From: Desulfuromonadales bacterium
GTDB lineage: Bacteria; Desulfobacterota; Desulfuromonadia; Desulfuromonadales; BM103
NCBI GenBank assembly: GCA_014860225.1
Contig: JACZKE010000001.1
Coordinates: 1 to 64,000, forward strand
Direction: 5' to 3'
Length of the DNA: 64,000 bases
Shown here: positions 62,659 through 64,000 of the stretch, in pieces
How the letters are laid out: each line of letters begins with the position of its first letter
Numbering within the stretch: the first letter of the stretch is position 1
The notes under the pieces: model-generated
What the model was told of the DNA's origin: nothing
The model's database searches: none
Seen by the model: only the letters and a program-made list of their open reading frames with translations
Position numbers and translations under genes: made by a program

Positions 62659-62677
62659 GTTCAAGCATTGAACAGCA
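62659..62677. promoter_or_regulatory. upstream activator palindrome 1 of a sigma-54 promoter
   Basis: CTGTTCAAGCATTGAACAG, perfect 8-bp arms around GCA, about 175 bases before the predicted transcription start. Confidence 0.7.
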
Positions 62678-62737
62678 AAGATAACCAAACAAATTCAACC
62701 CTTTACATTTTTCTCTTCTGATTGACCTCAATTCTGC

Positions 62738-62754
62738 TGTTCAAGCACTGCACA
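62738..62754. promoter_or_regulatory. upstream activator site 2
   Basis: TGTTCAAGCACTGCACA, 15 of 17 bases identical to the first site, 78 bases closer to the promoter. Confidence 0.6.
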
Positions 62755-62818
62755 TTCCCGCTCCTCGATGAATTCCTTTTTATCAATGATTACAGATACT
62801 TATTTGCTATTTCACAAC

Positions 62819-62833
62819 TGGCACACTGCTTGC
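62819..62833 (+). promoter_or_regulatory. sigma-54 promoter
   Basis: TGGCACACTGCTTGC, an almost perfect -24/-12 promoter with ten bases between the GG and GC dinucleotides. Confidence 0.85.
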
Positions 62834-62938
62834 GATAGAGACATTACATGGTAAGCTCATAAAAAGAACCATAACAATCAAACCATCAGTCGTTAGCAGA
62901 ATCTTCAGACCACGATGGTAGCGCACAAGGCACAGACA

Positions 62939-63439
62939 ATGACGACAACAACGAACGACAACTTGGGCAATAACAGCAAACGGGTTCACACCACCCCGTT
63001 CTGGATTGCCGCGTTGTTTGCCGTTCTGTTGCTGGCTGCGCCGATGCTCACCCCTTCCCTGGCGAATGCCGCAAGTACGTCTGTCCGTGTCAGCGCACGG
63101 ATCCTTCCATGGTTGAATGTAACTGCAACGCCCCTCATCTCATCCTACCGAGTCGATGCCGAAGCGATCCAGAGAGGCTTCATCGACCTGCCCAACTCAT
63201 TGAGCATCCAGCTGTCAACCAACCTGCGCAGCGATATCGATCTGAGCCTCGAAAGCTTCGGTCCGGAACGCATTGTCGTAGGCAATGGAACCCATTCAGG
63301 GAGCGACATGATTCGCTTCGCCGCTCTCGCCAGCAATATGCCAACAACCCGCGCCGTTGATCTGCGCGTGATTCTCCCTCAGGGGATTGCACAAGGAGAC
63401 TATCCGTTACAGTTGAACGTATCGGCAATGAATATTTAA
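62939..63439 (+). CDS. exported hypothetical protein under sigma-54 control
   Basis: 166 residues from ATG 62939 (AAGG nine bases upstream); ATG 62915 in frame is less likely. A long signal peptide (about 20-43, ending LANAA) is followed by a beta-rich domain: STSVRVSARILPWLNVTATP, SLSIQLSTNLRSDIDLSLES, and DYPLQLNVSAMN. It resembles a small fimbrial-like or coat-like beta-sandwich, but I recognise no family. It follows a sigma-54 promoter with two upstream activator sites, so an NtrC-type regulator should control it. Confidence 0.75.
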   Translation: MTTTTNDNLGNNSKRVHTTPFWIAALFAVLLLAAPMLTPSLANAASTSVRVSARILPWLNVTATPLISSYRVDAEAIQRGFIDLPNSLSIQLSTNLRSDIDLSLESFGPERIVVGNGTHSGSDMIRFAALASNMPTTRAVDLRVILPQGIAQGDYPLQLNVSAMNI

Positions 63440-63725
63440 GCAAGCCTTATACTAGAACATTATGATGCCAACTCATGGCGAGTGACGTTTTTTGACCACA
63501 TAAGTGTGCAATTTTGTCCACTTCTGCGCCTGCAGTGCGTGTAACTAATGAATTTTCCGGCAAAAGATCGAGTACTATTTTTTTATAATGGAATCTCTAC
63601 CTATGCGTGATTATTGCGTTATTGCGTCCGCACAAACCCTTCTCCGCCCATTTCTACATCACCTCCTCCAAAAGTGGCACATTCCTAGCTACAAGAAGTA
63701 GCACAACCAAGCGCTACAAAAGTAC
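63440..63725. other. intergenic region, no gene
   Basis: AT-rich. A TGGCAC at 63675 with GC at the right distance (TAGCT instead of TTGCW) is a weak sigma-54-like match. Confidence 0.35.
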
Positions 63726-63754
63726 TTGACTGAAAAAGAAAACTGATTTAGTTT
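63726..63754 (+). promoter_or_regulatory. possible sigma-70 promoter of the riboswitch transcript
   Basis: TTGACT, 17 bases, TAGTTT, placing the start about ten bases before the riboswitch. Confidence 0.45.
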
Positions 63755-63769
63755 GCTTTAAAATTAAAA

Positions 63770-63872
63770 TTCAAGTCTCCGAACAGGCAAACCTGGAGTA
63801 ATCCAGCGACGCAAAGCTACGGGTCCTCATTTATTCAGCGAGGATAGCCGGGCTGTCGAAGAGGCAGGTGCT
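63770..63872 (+). ncRNA. GEMM-I cyclic dinucleotide riboswitch
   Basis: The conserved core is present in order: ACAGGCAAACC, first hairpin CTGGA/TCCAG closed by a GTAA (GNRA) tetraloop, the invariant GACGCAAAGC, and a second hairpin (TCCTC/GAGGA) with TAGCCGGG. This is class I c-di-GMP (GEMM) architecture. An ungapped alignment puts G at the position that separates c-di-GMP (G) from cGAMP (A) binders, but this is by eye. Confidence 0.9.
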
Positions 63873-63886
63873 CTATACCAATAAAG

Positions 63887-63923
63887 CGCCCGTCTTCGAC
63901 AACAAAGAAGGCGGGCGTTTTTT
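63887..63923 (+). terminator. riboswitch-controlled terminator
   Basis: Stem CGCCCGTCTTC/GAAGGCGGGCG with six T residues. Its left arm (TCTTCGAC, 63893-63900) can instead pair with GTCGAAGA at 63855-63862 in the riboswitch 3' part, giving an antiterminator. Confidence 0.85.
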
Positions 63924-63988
63924 CGTTTTAAATGGGGTCGAACAATTAACCTGTAACTTGAGCAACACAAACAATGGAGGTAGTAGAC

Positions 63989-64000
63989 ATGAAAAGCTTG
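63989..64000 (+). CDS. riboswitch-controlled gene (partial, first four codons)
   Basis: GGAGGTAG then ATG; reads MKSL before the window ends. The leader carries the GEMM riboswitch. Product unknown from this window. Confidence 0.6.

Noticed and set aside
63671-63690. Second sigma-54 promoter (TGGCAC...TAGCT) before the riboswitch
   Set aside because: The -12 box lacks TTGC and a sigma-70-like promoter lies closer; kept only as a weak note.

Overview
The window looks like a chromosome segment of a Gram-negative, anaerobic, metal- or sulfur-respiring bacterium of the Desulfuromonadales (Desulfuromonas/Geobacter relatives). This is inferred from an octaheme cytochrome of the hydroxylamine-oxidoreductase type, an acetate-activating CoA-transferase, rpoH behind a CIRCE operator, a dense c-di-GMP gene set, a GEMM riboswitch and a sigma-54 promoter. 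No rRNA is present and there is one complete tRNA.

Layout. 1-3453: accessory DNA with a SAP-domain protein (cut by the window edge), a multi-PAS histidine kinase and an ABM-fold protein. It ends at the 3' half of a tRNA-Ala(GGC) plus a terminator, which I read as the right border of an island whose left end lies outside the window. 3730-6363: a GH17-GT2 membrane glucan synthase. 6584-25123: a defence island of about 18.4 kb inserted in the 3' end of an intact tRNA-Leu(CAA); a 17-bp copy of the tRNA end marks its right border, and no integrase is visible. It holds a type I restriction-modification locus with two hsdM genes, toxin-antitoxin modules, a three-gene TIR cassette ending in a TIR-SLOG fusion, and gene debris. 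hsdS and hsdR are both damaged, while both hsdM genes and the TIR genes are intact.

25131-49130: mainly housekeeping genes (octaheme cytochrome, AI-2E-family permease, cyclophilin, phosphodiesterase-like protein, rRNA methyltransferase-like protein, SlyD, a LolA/LolCDE-like export operon with an outer-membrane barrel, OmpA-like protein, CrcB fluoride channel, RpoH, BamD-like lipoprotein, CoA-transferase, peroxiredoxin). A family of about 150-170 bp inverted-repeat elements is scattered here. 49395-62541: a signalling cluster with a sigma-54 activator, two HD-GYP proteins, a PilZ response regulator, a diguanylate cyclase and two large hybrid kinases, one with a periplasmic haem-type sensor. 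62659-64000: a sigma-54 promoter with twin upstream palindromes ahead of a small exported protein, then a GEMM riboswitch with an antiterminator/terminator pair in front of a gene cut by the window end.

The strongest candidate for an undescribed system is the TIR cassette at 13007-16185: a short TIR protein, a ThsB-like TIR protein and a TIR-SLOG protein, translationally coupled and embedded between hsdM and hsdS. By analogy with Thoeris, one TIR could make a nucleotide signal that the SLOG domain reads to switch on the fused TIR NADase.
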